Shown here: positions 6,265-6,325 of the stretch, piece after piece
Position numbering within the stretch: position 1 is the stretch's first letter
Layout of the letters: every line of letters begins with the position of its first letter
Assembly: GCA_013001485.1 (NCBI GenBank)
Contig: JABDMN010000065.1
Location: 1-6,325 of the forward strand
DNA: 6,325 nt
Direction of reading: 5' to 3'
From: Acidimicrobiia bacterium
GTDB lineage: Bacteria > Actinomycetota > Acidimicrobiia > Spongiisociales > UBA5794
Made by a program: the position numbers and the translations under genes
The notes under the pieces: generated by a model
Told to the model about the DNA's origin: nothing
Database searches by the model: none
The model's input: only the letters and a program-made list of their open reading frames with translations

Positions 6265-6325
6265 ATGGACTACGACATCGGCATCATCGGGAGCGGGTTT
6301 GGTGGCAGCGTGGCTGCTCTTCGGC
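6265..6325 (+). CDS. FAD-dependent GMC/cholesterol oxidase-like oxidoreductase (3' end cut off)
   Basis: Only 20 codons are present before the window ends. They read MDYDIGIIGSGFGGSVAALR, the first strand, GxGxxG loop (Gly9, Gly11, Gly14) and first helix of an FAD-binding Rossmann fold. The IGSGFGGSVAALR form closely resembles, from memory, the N-terminus of mycobacterial cholesterol oxidase ChoD and related GMC-family oxidoreductases. The family call rests on this short piece; another FAD-dependent oxidoreductase is possible, and the substrate cannot be told. The ATG fits the family start. The bases before it are pyrimidine-rich (CTCCTCCT) with no Shine-Dalgarno sequence, so translation may be leaderless or the start may differ. 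Confidence 0.7.
   Translation, partial: MDYDIGIIGSGFGGSVAALR

Overview
This is GC-rich bacterial DNA whose protein signatures fit a high-GC actinobacterium, possibly of the Acidimicrobiia type. The reasons are the form of its succinate dehydrogenase subunits, which resemble mycobacterial Sdh1, the frequent GTG starts, the SCP2 protein, and a gene beginning like a mycobacterial-type cholesterol oxidase. The lineage is inferred from memory of these families; the window has no rRNA or other marker gene.

Layout, left to right. Positions 1-2555 hold the 3' part of sdhA followed by sdhB, which overlap by one base (TAGTG) and form the soluble, catalytic half of succinate dehydrogenase. The membrane anchor gene is not in the window and probably lies upstream. 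A perfect 11-bp hairpin (2571-2596) separates sdhB from a convergent small SCP2-domain (sterol/lipid carrier) gene at 2619-3002 (-). A 116-bp divergent promoter region follows, then a predicted 8-helix membrane protein of unknown function (3119-3997, +). That gene ends only 4 bp from the end of the convergent malate dehydrogenase gene mdh (4002-4937, -). The 117-bp divergent gap upstream of mdh carries a perfect 22-bp operator-like dyad (5015-5036) and faces a secreted lipoprotein zinc metallopeptidase (5055-6155, +). That gene's stop codon lies inside a 16-bp inverted repeat, probably its terminator. A short repeat-rich spacer (6178-6257) leads to the first 20 codons of an FAD-dependent GMC/cholesterol-oxidase-like enzyme (6265 to the window end).

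Functionally, sdhAB and mdh are TCA-cycle genes, but they lie in separate transcription units with opposite orientation. The SCP2 protein and the oxidoreductase fragment could both act on lipids or sterols, though nothing links them beyond proximity. Most of the window is ordinary core-genome content. The points most worth a second look are the lipoprotein peptidase, the 22-bp dyad between it and mdh, the stop-codon-embedded hairpin with the 7-bp tandem array beside it, the orphan membrane protein, and an extra cysteine in the SdhB [2Fe-2S] loop. I found no CRISPR array, mobile element, RNA gene or clear defence system.
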